Source: Corallococcus macrosporus
Lineage (GTDB): Bacteria > Myxococcota > Myxococcia > Myxococcales > Myxococcaceae
Assembly: GCF_017302985.1 (NCBI RefSeq)
Contig: NZ_JAFIMU010000017.1
Location: 372,001-436,000, forward strand
DNA: 64,000 bases
Direction: 5' to 3'
Shown: one piece after another, positions 15,583 to 25,481 of the stretch
Position numbering within the stretch: the stretch's first letter is position 1
Layout of the letters: the number at the start of each line of letters is the position of its first letter
Translations under genes and position numbers: made by a program
The notes under the pieces: generated by a model
What the model was told of the DNA's origin: nothing
The model's database searches: none
What the model saw: the letters and a program-made list of their open reading frames with translations, nothing else

Positions 15583-17940
15583 CTACCGGCGCAGCGCGGC
15601 CTCCAGCAGCAGCCGCCGCTCCGCCGCCGCGACGACCGCCCGGGTGGCGGCGACGGCCCCGGGGTCCACGGACAGGGAGGTGATGCCCGCGCGCACCAGG
15701 TGCTCCGCGAAGGCCGGGCGGTTGGACGGAGCCTGGCCGCAGAGCGACGACGTGATGCCCGCCTCCCGGCTGGCCCGGATGATGCGGACGATGGCGTCCA
15801 GCACCGCCGCGTCCTCCTCGTCGAAGAGCTCCGCGCACAGCTCCGAGTCCCGATCCACGCCCAGCATGAGCTGCGTGAGGTCATTGGAGCCGATGGACAC
15901 GCCGGTGATGCCCATCCGCGCGTACTCCGGGATGCGGTAGACGACGGAGGGCACCTCCGCCATCACCCAGCGCTCCAGCCCGCGCTGGCGTCCCAGCGCG
16001 CTCGTGTCCACGGCCTCCAGGCACGCCTCCAGCTCCCACTTCGTCCGCACGAAGGGAATCATCAGGTGCAGGTTGGGGGTCTCCTCGCGCACGCGGGCGA
16101 GCACCTCCAGCTCCAACTGGAACACCTCGGGCTCGCGCAGGTAGCGGTAGCAGCCGCGAAAGCCAATCATCGGGTTGGCCTCGGTGGCCTCGAAGTCGCT
16201 TCCGCCCTCCAGCCCCCGGAACTCGTTCGTGCGGAAGTCCGTGGTCCGGTACACCACCGGGCGGCCCCGGAAGGCGCGGGTGATGGAGAGCAGCGCGCCG
16301 GACATCCGCTCGACGAATTCGCGGCCGCGGCCCTCCGCGATGAGCTTGCGCGGGTGCACGCCGCCCAGCGCCTCGGTGAGCATGAACTCCGCCCGCAGCA
16401 GCCCTACGCCGTCCACCGGGAGCGCCGCCGCCTCCTCGGCCTGCCCAGGCAGGGCCAGGTTCACGTAGAGGCGCGTTCCCAGCGCCTCGGGCGCGGCGGC
16501 TTCACCCGTGCGCGCGGCCTCCTTCCGGGCCGGCGCGCCCACCGTGACGCCGGACGGTGCCTCCGGGGCACGGCCCTCGCGCACGGTGCCGGCGGCGCCG
16601 TCCACGGTGACCTCCTCCCCGTCGCGCAGGACCTTCGTGGCGGTGCGCGTGCCCACCACGCAGGGCTTGCGCAGCTCCCGACTGACGATGGCCGCGTGGC
16701 ACGTCATGCCGCCGCTGTCGGTGACGACCGCCGCCGCGCGCCGCAGCGTGGGCACCCAGTCCGGGGACGTCATGGGCGCGACGAGGATCTCCCCTGCCTC
16801 CAGCCGCGAGTCCTCCCGGGCGTCGCGCAGCACGCGCACGCGGCCGGACACGGTGCCGGGAGACGCGCCCAGCCCGGACACGAGCGTCCTATCGCTGGGG
16901 GCGACGGGGGCGGCGGGCGTGTCGGCTTGCGTGGCGCCCTCCAGCGCGGTCGTCACCGGACGCGACTGGACCAGGTAGAACCTCCCGTCCTGTTCCGCCC
17001 ACTCGATGTCCTGGGGCGCGCCGTAGTGGCGCTCCACGCGCAGCCCCAGGCGCGCCAGCTCCAGCACCTGCACGTCCGTGAGCACCCGCGCGCGGGCTTG
17101 GTCCGGCGGCAGGTCCTCGCGCCGCTCGCGGCCCACGCCCTCACGCACCAGCCGGAAGGCCTTCACGCCCACGCGGGCCTCCAGGATGCGGGGCCCCGCG
17201 CGGTCCACGACGTAGGTGTCGGGCTCCACCTGTCCGCCCACGACGACTTCTCCCAGGCCGAAGGCCCCCTCGATGATCAGGTGCCCGCGGTCGCCGCTGG
17301 CCGGGTCCACGGTGAACAGGACGCCCGAGCGCGTCGAGTCCACCATGGCCTGCACCACCACGGCGATCTCCGGCACCTGCGTGAGCCCCTGGGCCTTGCG
17401 GTAGGCCACCACGCGCGGGGCGAAGGCCGAGGCCCAGCACGCCCGCACGCGTGCGATGAGCGCGTCATCGCCCGCCACGTTGGTGAACGACTCGTGCATG
17501 CCCGCGAAGGAGGTGGTGGCCGTGTCCTCCGCGGTGGCGGACGAGCGCACCGCGACGGCGGTGCACTCCCACAGCCGGTGGTAGGCTGCGAGGATGTCGG
17601 TGTGCAGCCAGTCCGGCAGGGGCGCCTGGAGCACCAGGCCGCGCAGCGACTGCGTGAGCTCCGCGAGCGACCGGGAGTCGTCCGGGTCCACGCGCTCCCA
17701 CAGCTCTCGCAGCTGGGCGCGCACGGGCTCCATGGCGTGATGGAAGGCGGCTGCGGTGATGACGAAGCCTGGCGGCACGGGCAGCCCGGCGCGCGTCAGC
17801 TCTCCCAGGTTGGCGCCCTTGCCTCCAGCCTGGGCCACGTCCTCGCGGGACAGGGCATCGAAATAGAGGATGGACGGGAGCGGAACCGGCTGGGGGCGCG
17901 GTGCCTGGGGAGCGGGCTCTGCGGGAAGGGACGGGTCCAT
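15583..17940 (-). CDS. ppsA: Phosphoenolpyruvate synthase
   Basis: 785 residues, standard for the family. It converts pyruvate, ATP and water to PEP, AMP and phosphate at the entry to gluconeogenesis. It has an N-terminal ATP-grasp-like PPDK domain ([10 protein letters not shown] near the start, [10 protein letters not shown]), a swivelling phosphohistidine domain with His415 in [14 protein letters not shown], and a C-terminal PEP/pyruvate barrel ([26 protein letters not shown]). The start at MDPSLP is supported by AGGAG nine bases upstream. It converges with the kinase gene (8-base gap) and diverges from the CoA-transferase operon. Cyclic PpsA-type genes near universal stress proteins are common in anaerobiosis and starvation blocks. 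Confidence 0.92.
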   Translation of the reverse strand: MDPSLPAEPAPQAPRPQPVPLPSILYFDALSREDVAQAGGKGANLGELTRAGLPVPPGFVITAAAFHHAMEPVRAQLRELWERVDPDDSRSLAELTQSLRGLVLQAPLPDWLHTDILAAYHRLWECTAVAVRSSATAEDTATTSFAGMHESFTNVAGDDALIARVRACWASAFAPRVVAYRKAQGLTQVPEIAVVVQAMVDSTRSGVLFTVDPASGDRGHLIIEGAFGLGEVVVGGQVEPDTYVVDRAGPRILEARVGVKAFRLVREGVGRERREDLPPDQARARVLTDVQVLELARLGLRVERHYGAPQDIEWAEQDGRFYLVQSRPVTTALEGATQADTPAAPVAPSDRTLVSGLGASPGTVSGRVRVLRDAREDSRLEAGEILVAPMTSPDWVPTLRRAAAVVTDSGGMTCHAAIVSRELRKPCVVGTRTATKVLRDGEEVTVDGAAGTVREGRAPEAPSGVTVGAPARKEAARTGEAAAPEALGTRLYVNLALPGQAEEAAALPVDGVGLLRAEFMLTEALGGVHPRKLIAEGRGREFVERMSGALLSITRAFRGRPVVYRTTDFRTNEFRGLEGGSDFEATEANPMIGFRGCYRYLREPEVFQLELEVLARVREETPNLHLMIPFVRTKWELEACLEAVDTSALGRQRGLERWVMAEVPSVVYRIPEYARMGITGVSIGSNDLTQLMLGVDRDSELCAELFDEEDAAVLDAIVRIIRASREAGITSSLCGQAPSNRPAFAEHLVRAGITSLSVDPGAVAATRAVVAAAERRLLLEAALRR

Positions 17941-18098
17941 GGTCTGGGGCTCCTGGCGCGGAAGGCTTCCGGGCCGGTGCGTCCGCGCTCCTTCCAACCT
18001 GGGGCCGGCGCTTCCCCCGCGCACTGGCGGGCCCTGGGGCTGGCGCTTCATCCGCCGCCGGTGCGCGGATGCCGCGCACCATGCTTATCCGGACGGGT

Positions 18099-20000
18099 AT
18101 GCACGCGCTCCAGGACTGGACCCAACGCTACGCGGACCGGGTGGTGACGGCCGAGGAGGCCCTCGTCCACGTCCCGCCGGGAAGGCGCATCCTCATCGGC
18201 TCGGGGGCGGCGGAGCCGGTGGCGCTGGTGCGGGCCCTGGTGGAGCGCGGTGCCTTCCTGGCGGACAACGAGGTGGTGCACCTGCTGACGCTGGGGCCCG
18301 CGCCCTACGTGGAGCCCGCGCAGGCCGGGCGCTTCCGCCACGTCGCCTTCTTCATCGGGCCCAACGTGCGCCAGGCCGTGCAGGAGGGGAGAGCGGACTT
18401 CATGCCGGTGTTCCTTTCCGAAATCCCGGAGCTCATCCGGAGCCGGAGGATCCGCATCGACGTGGCGCTCATCCAGGTCAGCCCGCCGGACGTCCATGGC
18501 TACGTCAGCCTGGGCGTCTCCGTGGACATCGTGCGCGCCGCGGTGGACGCCGCCTCGCTCGTCATCGCGGAGGTCAACCCGGACATGCCGCGCACGCACG
18601 GGGACTCGTTCCTGGACGTGCGCCGCATCCACCACCTGGTGCCGGTGGCGCGCCCCCTGCTGGAGGTCCACCCCGAGCCGCCCGACGCGGTGTCCCGCGG
18701 CATCGGCGAGCACGTCGCCCGGCTCATCCCGGACGGCGCCACGCTGCAGTCGGGCATCGGCAGGATTCCCGACGCGGTGCTGGCGGCGCTCGTGAATCAT
18801 CACGACCTGGGCCTCCACACGGAGATGCTCTCCGACGGGGTCATGGACCTGGTGGAGGCGGGCGTCATCACCGGGCGCCGCAAGACGTGGCTGCCGGGCA
18901 AGCTGGTCACGTCGTTCATCATGGGCAGCCAGCGGCTCTACGCCTGGGCGCATGACCACCCCGCCATCGAGATGCGCCCCAGCGACGACACCAACGCCCC
19001 GGCGGTGGTGGCGCGCAACGCGCGGATGGTCGCCATCAACGCCGCCCTGGCGGTGGACCTCACCGGGCAGGTGGCGGCGGACACGCTGGGCGGCTGCTTC
19101 TATTCCGGCATCGGCGGGCAGGTGGACTTCATCCGCGGCGCGAACCAGAGCGCCGGCGGGCGGGCCATCATCGCGCTGCCCTCCACGGCGAAGGGCGGAG
19201 CGGTGAGCCGCATCCAGGGGGCGCTCGCGCCCGACACCGGCGTCGTCACCAGCCGGGGCGACGTGCACTTCGTGGTGACGGAGTTCGGCGTCGCGGACCT
19301 CTGGGGCAAGAGCATCCGCGAGCGCGCGCTCGCGCTGGTCGCCATCGCCCACCCGGACTTCCGGGCGGAGTTGATGGCCGCGGCCAAGGCCCGCCGCTGG
19401 GTGCTGCCGGACCAGGTGGTGCCCCGCGCCCGCTATCCCTGGGCGGAGGCGCGGCTGGAGCACACGCTGTCCCACGACGCGCTGGTGGTCCGTCCCGCGC
19501 GCGTCACCGACGAGCGCGCCCTGCAGGACCTGCTGTACCGCCTGTCGAGCGAGAGCGGCTACCGGCGCTTCATGGGTTTCCGCAAGGCGTACCCGCACGA
19601 GGAGATGCAGCGGCTGGTGGACCTGGACTTCCAGGACGCCCTGGCCCTGGTCGCGTGCCCGCCGGACACGGACGAGGTGGTGGGCGAGGTGCACTACCTC
19701 GTGGACCCCGCCACGCGGCTGGGGGACGTGGCCTTCGTGGTGCGGGACGACTGGCAGGGCCGGGGCGTGGGCACGCTGCTGATGCGGCGCATCCGCGAGG
19801 CCGCCATGGCCCGGGGCCTTCCCGGCTTCCAGGCGGACGTGCTGGTGACGAACACGTCCATGATGGCCGTCTTCCACGAAAGCGGACTGCCCGTGCGCAG
19901 CCGCCGCGAGGACGGCGTGTACCACCTGGAGCTGCTCTTCCCCATGCCGCCCGGCGCTCCCGGGGCCGGGCAGGCCCCCGCGGTGCCCGCCCCGGGGTGA
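18099..20000 (+). CDS. Acetyl-CoA hydrolase/CoA-transferase fused to a GNAT acetyltransferase
   Basis: About 633 residues. Residues 1-440 are a 4-hydroxybutyrate/acetyl-CoA CoA-transferase-type enzyme. It has the AcCoA hydrolase N-domain, the GxGxG-like SGIGRIPDAVL and the catalytic glutamate in FVVTEFGVADLWG. Residues 460-620 are a GNAT fold with the acetyl-CoA loop DDWQGRGVGTLLMRR. This fusion recurs in proteobacteria, where it may couple acyl-CoA supply or acetate recycling to protein or small-molecule acetylation. The start is uncertain: ATGs at 18069, 18081 and 18099 are all possible; the last best matches family N-termini (W-x-x-R-Y, EEAL). It is the first gene of a plus-strand set with the stress protein and TreT. 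Confidence 0.85.
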   Translation: MHALQDWTQRYADRVVTAEEALVHVPPGRRILIGSGAAEPVALVRALVERGAFLADNEVVHLLTLGPAPYVEPAQAGRFRHVAFFIGPNVRQAVQEGRADFMPVFLSEIPELIRSRRIRIDVALIQVSPPDVHGYVSLGVSVDIVRAAVDAASLVIAEVNPDMPRTHGDSFLDVRRIHHLVPVARPLLEVHPEPPDAVSRGIGEHVARLIPDGATLQSGIGRIPDAVLAALVNHHDLGLHTEMLSDGVMDLVEAGVITGRRKTWLPGKLVTSFIMGSQRLYAWAHDHPAIEMRPSDDTNAPAVVARNARMVAINAALAVDLTGQVAADTLGGCFYSGIGGQVDFIRGANQSAGGRAIIALPSTAKGGAVSRIQGALAPDTGVVTSRGDVHFVVTEFGVADLWGKSIRERALALVAIAHPDFRAELMAAAKARRWVLPDQVVPRARYPWAEARLEHTLSHDALVVRPARVTDERALQDLLYRLSSESGYRRFMGFRKAYPHEEMQRLVDLDFQDALALVACPPDTDEVVGEVHYLVDPATRLGDVAFVVRDDWQGRGVGTLLMRRIREAAMARGLPGFQADVLVTNTSMMAVFHESGLPVRSRREDGVYHLELLFPMPPGAPGAGQAPAVPAPG

Positions 20001-20123
20001 GGGCCCGCGCCTGCCCCTCCCTCGTGGCCCCTTGTCCCCGCGAGGCCCGGCCCCAACGTTCCGCTCGTTGGGGGCCTCCTGCATGAACCCGGAGAGCGAG
20101 GCCCCGGATGCATGGGGGCGGGC

Positions 20124-21476
20124 ATGGCCATCGTCGTCGGAACCGATTTCTCGGAGCATGCCCAGGAAGGGGTCCGTGTCGCGGCCGCCCTCGCGAGGAA
20201 GACGGGCGAGCCGTTGTCGCTCGTGCACGTCGCGGAGCCCGGGATGCTCCGGCGTGACTGGCCGGCCGAGCGCGGCGGCGCCATCACCGACCTCGAACAG
20301 CGGCTGGAAGCCGAGGCCGCCGCGTTGCGCGGCGAGGGCCTGACCGTGGAGCCGCGGGTGCTCATGGGCATGCCGGACGAGGTGCTCGTCGCGCACGCGG
20401 ACCAGCTCCAGGCGCGGATGATGGTCACGGCGGCGCTGGGCTGGCGCTCGGAGAAGCGCTGGCGGCTGGGCAGTGTTCCGGCGCGCGTCGCGCAGGCCGC
20501 GCACTGTCCGTTCCTCATGGTCCGCCTGGCCGCGCCCTTCCTCGAGTGGTGCCAGGGCCAGCGCCCCCTGCGGGTCACCGTGGGGGATGACTTCTCCCGG
20601 AGCGCGGAGGTCGCGCTGCGCTGGCTTCCGGAGCTGCGCCGGGTGGGGCCCGTCGAACTGACGGTCGCGCACGTCTACAACCCCGCCACGGAGTACGGCC
20701 GGCTCGGGCTGTACCGCGCGGACGAGGGGCCGGCGGGCATCGAGTCCGTCCTGACGCGCGACCTGCGCGAGCGCCTCGAGCGCATCGGCGAGCCCCGGGC
20801 GGAGCTCCGGCTGGACCTGGGCTATGGGAGCGTCGTGGAGCCGCTCGGCACGCTCGCGCAGGAGGCGAAGGCGGACCTGCTGCTCCTGGGAACCCACCAG
20901 CGCCGGGGGCTGCGGCGGCTGCGGCGGGGCTCGGTCTCGCTGCCCTCGCTCCAGGCCGCGCCGGTGGCGGCGGTCGCGTGCGTGCCGGTCGCGGGACCTC
21001 GGGAGGCCCCGGTGTCCATGGACATCCCGTCCATCCGGCGCGTGCTCGTCTCCACGGACTTCTCGCCGCTGGCGAACCTGGCCATCCCCCATGCCCTGTC
21101 GCTTTTGCCCCGGGGCGGGGAGCTCATCCTGACGCACGTCATCGAGTCCCCCCTCCCCGTCGTCTACGCGGACTTCTGGCCCGCGGTGACACTGGGCGAC
21201 ATGGGGGACGAGGAGGAGGTGCGCCGCGAGCTCCAGGCCCTGATTCCCGGCGACGCGGAGCGCCGGGGCATCACCGTCCGGGTGGAGCTGCTGTCGGGCG
21301 TCCACGCCGCGCAGACGCTCTGCCAGGCGGCGGAGCGGTTTGGCGCGGACATCTTCTGCCTGGGCTCGCACGGCCGGACGGGCGTGCGCCGCGCGGTGCT
21401 CGGGTCCGTGGCCCAGGAGGTGGTGGCCCGCAGCCGCCGGCCGGTGCTGGTGGTCAAACACCTCGCGCTGCCGTGA
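20124..21476 (+). CDS. Universal stress protein with three tandem Usp domains (second paralogue)
   Basis: 450 residues from MAIVVGTDFSEHA, aligned with the start of the paralogue at 9387; ATG 20112 is an alternative. Domain 1 spans residues 1-135, domain 2 starts PLRVTVGDDFSRSAE, and domain 3 starts RRVLVSTDFSPLAN and ends with the ATP-binding signature GSHGRTGVRRAVLGS. Domain 2 has a degenerate signature (GTHQRRGLRRLRRGS). As in the paralogue, only the last domain seems fit to bind nucleotide. It is followed 10 bases later by treT, so an operon is likely. Confidence 0.85.
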   Translation: MAIVVGTDFSEHAQEGVRVAAALARKTGEPLSLVHVAEPGMLRRDWPAERGGAITDLEQRLEAEAAALRGEGLTVEPRVLMGMPDEVLVAHADQLQARMMVTAALGWRSEKRWRLGSVPARVAQAAHCPFLMVRLAAPFLEWCQGQRPLRVTVGDDFSRSAEVALRWLPELRRVGPVELTVAHVYNPATEYGRLGLYRADEGPAGIESVLTRDLRERLERIGEPRAELRLDLGYGSVVEPLGTLAQEAKADLLLLGTHQRRGLRRLRRGSVSLPSLQAAPVAAVACVPVAGPREAPVSMDIPSIRRVLVSTDFSPLANLAIPHALSLLPRGGELILTHVIESPLPVVYADFWPAVTLGDMGDEEEVRRELQALIPGDAERRGITVRVELLSGVHAAQTLCQAAERFGADIFCLGSHGRTGVRRAVLGSVAQEVVARSRRPVLVVKHLALP

Positions 21477-21486
21477 CGGTGCCCCC

Positions 21487-22944
21487 ATGCTCAAGCCCTT
21501 CGAGGTCCACGTGCAGGCCCGCTCGCTGGAGTGCTTCCGGCCGGCGCTCACGGGGGCGGAGTGGGAGGGGCTCCAGGCCAGCGCGGAGCGCTCCCGGGAC
21601 CGCCTGGCGGGCCGCACCCTCTGGAACGTGAACTCCACGGCCCGGGGCGGCGGCGTGGCGGAGATGCTGCCCCGGATGCTCGCCTATGGGCGCGGCGCGG
21701 GCGTGGACACGCGCTGGATGGTGCTGGAGGGCACGCCCGCCTTCTTCCGCGTCACCAAGCGGCTGCACCACGCGCTGCATGGCTCGCGCGGGGACGGCTC
21801 ACCGCTGGGGCCCGCCGAGCGGGCCTGCTACGACGAGGTGCTCCGCGACAACGCGGAGGAGTTGCTCGTGCTGGTGCGGCCGGGGGACGTGGTGCTGCTG
21901 CACGACCCGCAGACCGCGGGGCTCGCGCCCACGCTGGCGGCGGCGGGCGCGCGCGTGGTCTGGCGCTGCCACATCGGGTGTGACACCCCCGGCGAGGAGG
22001 TGGCGCGGGCGTGGGCGTTCCTCGCGCCGGGGCTCGCCGCCGCGAGGCTCGCGGTCTTCTCCCGGGCCGCCTACGTACCGCCGCTGCTCGCGGACCGCTC
22101 CGTCATCATCCCGCCCTCCATCGACATCTTCGCGGTGAAGAACCAGCCCATGTCGCCGCGGGCCGCGAGCGCCATCCTGGGCCACACCGGGCTCGTGGCC
22201 CTGGCGCCGCAAGCCGCCGAGCCCGTCTTCACCCGGACGGACGGGGTCCCGGCCCGCGTGTCGCGGGGCGCGGACATCGTGCGGCTGGGCTCGGCGCCCG
22301 ACCCCACGGCGCCGCTGGTGGTGCAGGTCTCCCGCTGGGATCCGCTGAAGGACCCGGTGGGGGTGCTGCGGGGCTTCGCGTTGCTGCTGCGGGAGTCGCC
22401 CGGCCTGCGCGCGGAGCTGGTCCTGGCCGGGCCGTCGGTGACGTCCGTCGCGGATGATCCGGAGGCGGCGGCGACGCTCGAGAGCGTCATCTGCGTCTGG
22501 CGCGAGCAGCCCCGCTTCCTGCGCCAGCGCGTGCACCTGGCGAGCCTGCCCATGGTGGACCCGGAGGAGAACGCCGCCATCGTCAACGCGCTCCAGCGTC
22601 ACGCGGCGGTGGTGGTGCAGAAGAGCCTGCGGGAGGGCTTCGGGCTCACCATCACGGAGGCCATGTGGAAGGCCCGCCCCGTGGTGGCCAGCGCGGTGGG
22701 CGGCCTCCAGGACCAGGTGCGCCACGAGGTGGACGGCCTGCTCGTGCGCGACCCCGGGGACCTGCCGGCGTTCGCCGCCTGCGTGCGCAGGCTCCTGGAG
22801 GACCCCGTCCTCGCGTCCCGCCTGGGGACCCAGGCCCACGAACACGTGCGCGTCCACTACACCGCCGTGCGCCACCTCTCGGAGCTGGTGGACCTGCTCG
22901 AACGCCTGGACGCGCCCGCGGGTCAGCCCGGGACGCGGCGGTAG
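21487..22944 (+). CDS. treT: TreT-like trehalose glycosyltransferring synthase (GT4)
   Basis: 485 residues. It begins with the family-typical LWNVNSTARGGGVAEML and VLLHDPQTAGL / CHIGCDTP segments and ends with a GT4 nucleotide-sugar site (VVQVSRWDPLKDPVG, LREGFGLTITEAMWKARPVVAS). TreT makes trehalose reversibly from NDP-glucose and glucose; the related trehalose phosphorylase shares this architecture. Trehalose is an osmo- and spore-protectant, which suits the stress block. The last 22 bases overlap the end of the convergent magnesium ATPase gene. The enzyme type is clear; synthase versus phosphorylase cannot be decided by eye. Confidence 0.75.
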   Translation: MLKPFEVHVQARSLECFRPALTGAEWEGLQASAERSRDRLAGRTLWNVNSTARGGGVAEMLPRMLAYGRGAGVDTRWMVLEGTPAFFRVTKRLHHALHGSRGDGSPLGPAERACYDEVLRDNAEELLVLVRPGDVVLLHDPQTAGLAPTLAAAGARVVWRCHIGCDTPGEEVARAWAFLAPGLAAARLAVFSRAAYVPPLLADRSVIIPPSIDIFAVKNQPMSPRAASAILGHTGLVALAPQAAEPVFTRTDGVPARVSRGADIVRLGSAPDPTAPLVVQVSRWDPLKDPVGVLRGFALLLRESPGLRAELVLAGPSVTSVADDPEAAATLESVICVWREQPRFLRQRVHLASLPMVDPEENAAIVNALQRHAAVVVQKSLREGFGLTITEAMWKARPVVASAVGGLQDQVRHEVDGLLVRDPGDLPAFAACVRRLLEDPVLASRLGTQAHEHVRVHYTAVRHLSELVDLLERLDAPAGQPGTRR

Positions 22945-25466
22945 AAGGCGTGCTTCGTCAGCTCCGTGGCGGCGACGTAGAGGCCGGTGATGGCGACGAC
23001 GCCCCAGAGCAGTGCGCCCGGGGGCCGCACGAAGCCGAGCACCCCCGCGAACGGCAGGAAGGGAATCAGGAACGTCAGCGCGATGACGGCGCACGTGGAG
23101 GCGAAGAGCAGCGTGCCCGGCCGGCTGCGCCAGAAGGGCCGGCGCGTGCGCACCACCAGCGCGACCACCAGCTCCGTCAGCAGGGACTCGACGAACCAGC
23201 CGGTGCGGAACAGCGCCGGGCCCGCGTGGAACAGCCACCTCAGCGCGGCGAAGGTGAGGAAGTCGAAGACGGCGCTCACCAGTCCGAAGGTCACCATGAA
23301 GCGCGACAGGAAGCGCATGTTCCAGCGCCGGGGCCGCTCCACCAGCTCCGGATCCACGCTGTCCCCGGCCAGCCCCACCGCCGGGATGTCCGACAGGAAG
23401 TTGTTGAGGAGGATCTGCCCCGCCAGCATGGGGAGGAAGGGCAGCAGCAGGGTGGCCGCCGCCATGCTGAGCATGTTGCCCAGGTTCGCGCTCGTCGTCG
23501 TCAGGACGTACTTGAGGGTGTTGGCGAACGTCCTGCGCCCCTCCTGGATGCCGCGCCGCACGACGTCCAGGTGGCGCTCCAGGAGCACGAAGTCCGCGGC
23601 CTCCCGCGCCACGTCCGCGGCGTGCTCCACGGACAGGCTCGCGTCCGCCGCGTGCATTGCCGGCGCGTCGTTCACCCCGTCGCCCAGGAAGCCCACCACG
23701 TGGCCCAGCTTCTTCAACGCCAGCAGGATGCGCTCCTTCTGCGTGGGGTCCACCTCCACGAAGAGGTCCACCTTCTCCGCCTGGTGCCACAGCGCCTCGT
23801 CGCGCATCCGCTGCAGCTGCCGGCCCGTGAGCACCCGCTGCGTGCCAAGCCCCACCTGCCGGGCCACGTGCTCGGCGACGCGCTGGCTGTCGCCGGTGAT
23901 GAGCTTGATGGCCACGCCCATCCGCGACAGCGCCTGGATGGCCTCGCGCGCCCCCTCCTTCGGCGGATCCACGAAGGCCAGGAACCCCTCGAACGTCAGC
24001 GCCTGCTCGTCCTCGCGCGTGTAGCGCTCGCGCGCCTCGATGGGGCGCGAGGCCACGGCGAGCACGCGCAGGCCCTGCTGTCCCCAGGCGTCGACGCGCG
24101 CCTGGAGCTCCGCCTGGAGCCGCGCGTCCAGCGGGCCCCTGCCCGCGACCTGGACGCAAGCCTCCACGACCTGCGTGAACGCCCCCTTCATGATGAGCCG
24201 GGGCTCCGCCTCCTGGCGCACGACGACGGACAGGCGCTTGCGCACGAAGTCGTAGGGAATCTCTCCCAGCTTCCGCGCGGGCGCGCCCGGGTGCGCCTGG
24301 AGGAGCGCCACGTCGAGCGGGTTGGAGAGGCCCGTCTGGTTCGCCGCGTTGAGGGCCGCCAGCCCGAGCACCGCCGTGGAGGGCGCCGCGTCCGGGGCGT
24401 AGGCCCCCGTCAGGCGGACCGCGCCTTCCGTCAGGGTCCCGGTCTTGTCCGTGCAGAGCACGTCCATGCTGCCCAGGTTCTCGATGGCGCTCAGCCTGCG
24501 CACCAGCACGCCCCGCTCCGCCATGACCCGGGCGCCCGCGGAGAGGTTCACGCTGAGGATGGCGGGCAGCAGCTCCGGGCTCAGCCCCACCGCGAGCGCC
24601 AGGGCGAAGAGCAGGGACTCCAGCGGAGGACGCGCCAGCAGCGAGTTCACCGCGAGGACTCCCAGCACCATCACCGCCATCGTCGTGAGCAGCACGTAGC
24701 CGAAGTGACGGATGCCCCGGTCGAACTCCGTCTCCGGCGCGCGCAGCGACAGGCGCCGGGCGATGTCGCCAAGGGCCGTGTCGCGGCCCGTCGCCACCAC
24801 GACGCAGGTGCCGGTGCCGTTGCGCACGTGGGTGCCCTGGAAGACGCAGTTGTCGCGCGCGACGAGCGGAGCATCCGGCGCGGCCTGCCCGGGGCGCTTC
24901 TCCACGGGGAAGCTCTCCCCCGTCAGCACCGCCTGGCTGACGAACAGGTCGGTGGCCTCCAGCAGGCGCGCGTCCGCCGGCACGATGCTCCCCGCGGACA
25001 GGCGCACGACGTCCCCCGGAACCACCTGGGGAAGCAGCACGGTGACGGGGCGGCCCTCCCGCAGGGCCTTCACGTGCGGGGTGACGCGCTGGCGCAGCTG
25101 GGCAATCGTGACCTGCGCCTTGTACTCGCGCGAGTACCCCAGCAGCACGCTGCCCAGCACGATGGCCACGACGATGACCGCGTCCGTCCAGTCCCCGGTG
25201 AACGCGGAGATGGACGCCGCGATGAGGAGCAGGAACACCAGCGGGCTCTTGAGCTGCGACCCGAGCACGCGCAGCCGCGACGGCCTCCGGGCGGTCTCCA
25301 GCGCGTTGGGGCCGGCCGCCTCCAGCCTCCGTGCGGCCTCCGCCGCGGACAGCCCCTCCGCGGAGGTCTCCAGGCTGGAGAGCAACGCCGGCAGCGGCTG
25401 GTTCCAGTACCTCGCTGGGGGCGGGCCGTGGGGCGCGGGGCGGACGACGGATGTGAGGAGCGACAC
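22923..25466 (-). CDS. mgtA: Magnesium-translocating P-type ATPase (P3B, MgtA-like)
   Basis: 847 residues with a GTG start preceded by GGGAG. Typical MgtA features are the actuator LTGES, TM4 motif VGLSPELLPAILS, Asp340 in CTDKTGT, hinge LGDGVNDAPAMHAAD and the C-terminal LNNFLSDIP segment, with ten predicted helices. It imports Mg2+ across the inner membrane. The neighbouring P2A ATPase gene ends 15 bases upstream on the same strand, so both are probably co-transcribed. No Mg-sensing leader was seen in front of either gene. Confidence 0.88.
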   Translation of the reverse strand: MSLLTSVVRPAPHGPPPARYWNQPLPALLSSLETSAEGLSAAEAARRLEAAGPNALETARRPSRLRVLGSQLKSPLVFLLLIAASISAFTGDWTDAVIVVAIVLGSVLLGYSREYKAQVTIAQLRQRVTPHVKALREGRPVTVLLPQVVPGDVVRLSAGSIVPADARLLEATDLFVSQAVLTGESFPVEKRPGQAAPDAPLVARDNCVFQGTHVRNGTGTCVVVATGRDTALGDIARRLSLRAPETEFDRGIRHFGYVLLTTMAVMVLGVLAVNSLLARPPLESLLFALALAVGLSPELLPAILSVNLSAGARVMAERGVLVRRLSAIENLGSMDVLCTDKTGTLTEGAVRLTGAYAPDAAPSTAVLGLAALNAANQTGLSNPLDVALLQAHPGAPARKLGEIPYDFVRKRLSVVVRQEAEPRLIMKGAFTQVVEACVQVAGRGPLDARLQAELQARVDAWGQQGLRVLAVASRPIEARERYTREDEQALTFEGFLAFVDPPKEGAREAIQALSRMGVAIKLITGDSQRVAEHVARQVGLGTQRVLTGRQLQRMRDEALWHQAEKVDLFVEVDPTQKERILLALKKLGHVVGFLGDGVNDAPAMHAADASLSVEHAADVAREAADFVLLERHLDVVRRGIQEGRRTFANTLKYVLTTTSANLGNMLSMAAATLLLPFLPMLAGQILLNNFLSDIPAVGLAGDSVDPELVERPRRWNMRFLSRFMVTFGLVSAVFDFLTFAALRWLFHAGPALFRTGWFVESLLTELVVALVVRTRRPFWRSRPGTLLFASTCAVIALTFLIPFLPFAGVLGFVRPPGALLWGVVAITGLYVAATELTKHAFYRRVPG

Positions 25467-25481
25467 GCCAGGCTCCCTTCC

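Noticed and set aside
18048-21638. Minus-strand open frame of about 1200 codons
   Set aside because: It is antisense to the CoA-transferase/GNAT and stress-protein genes and shows shadow composition.
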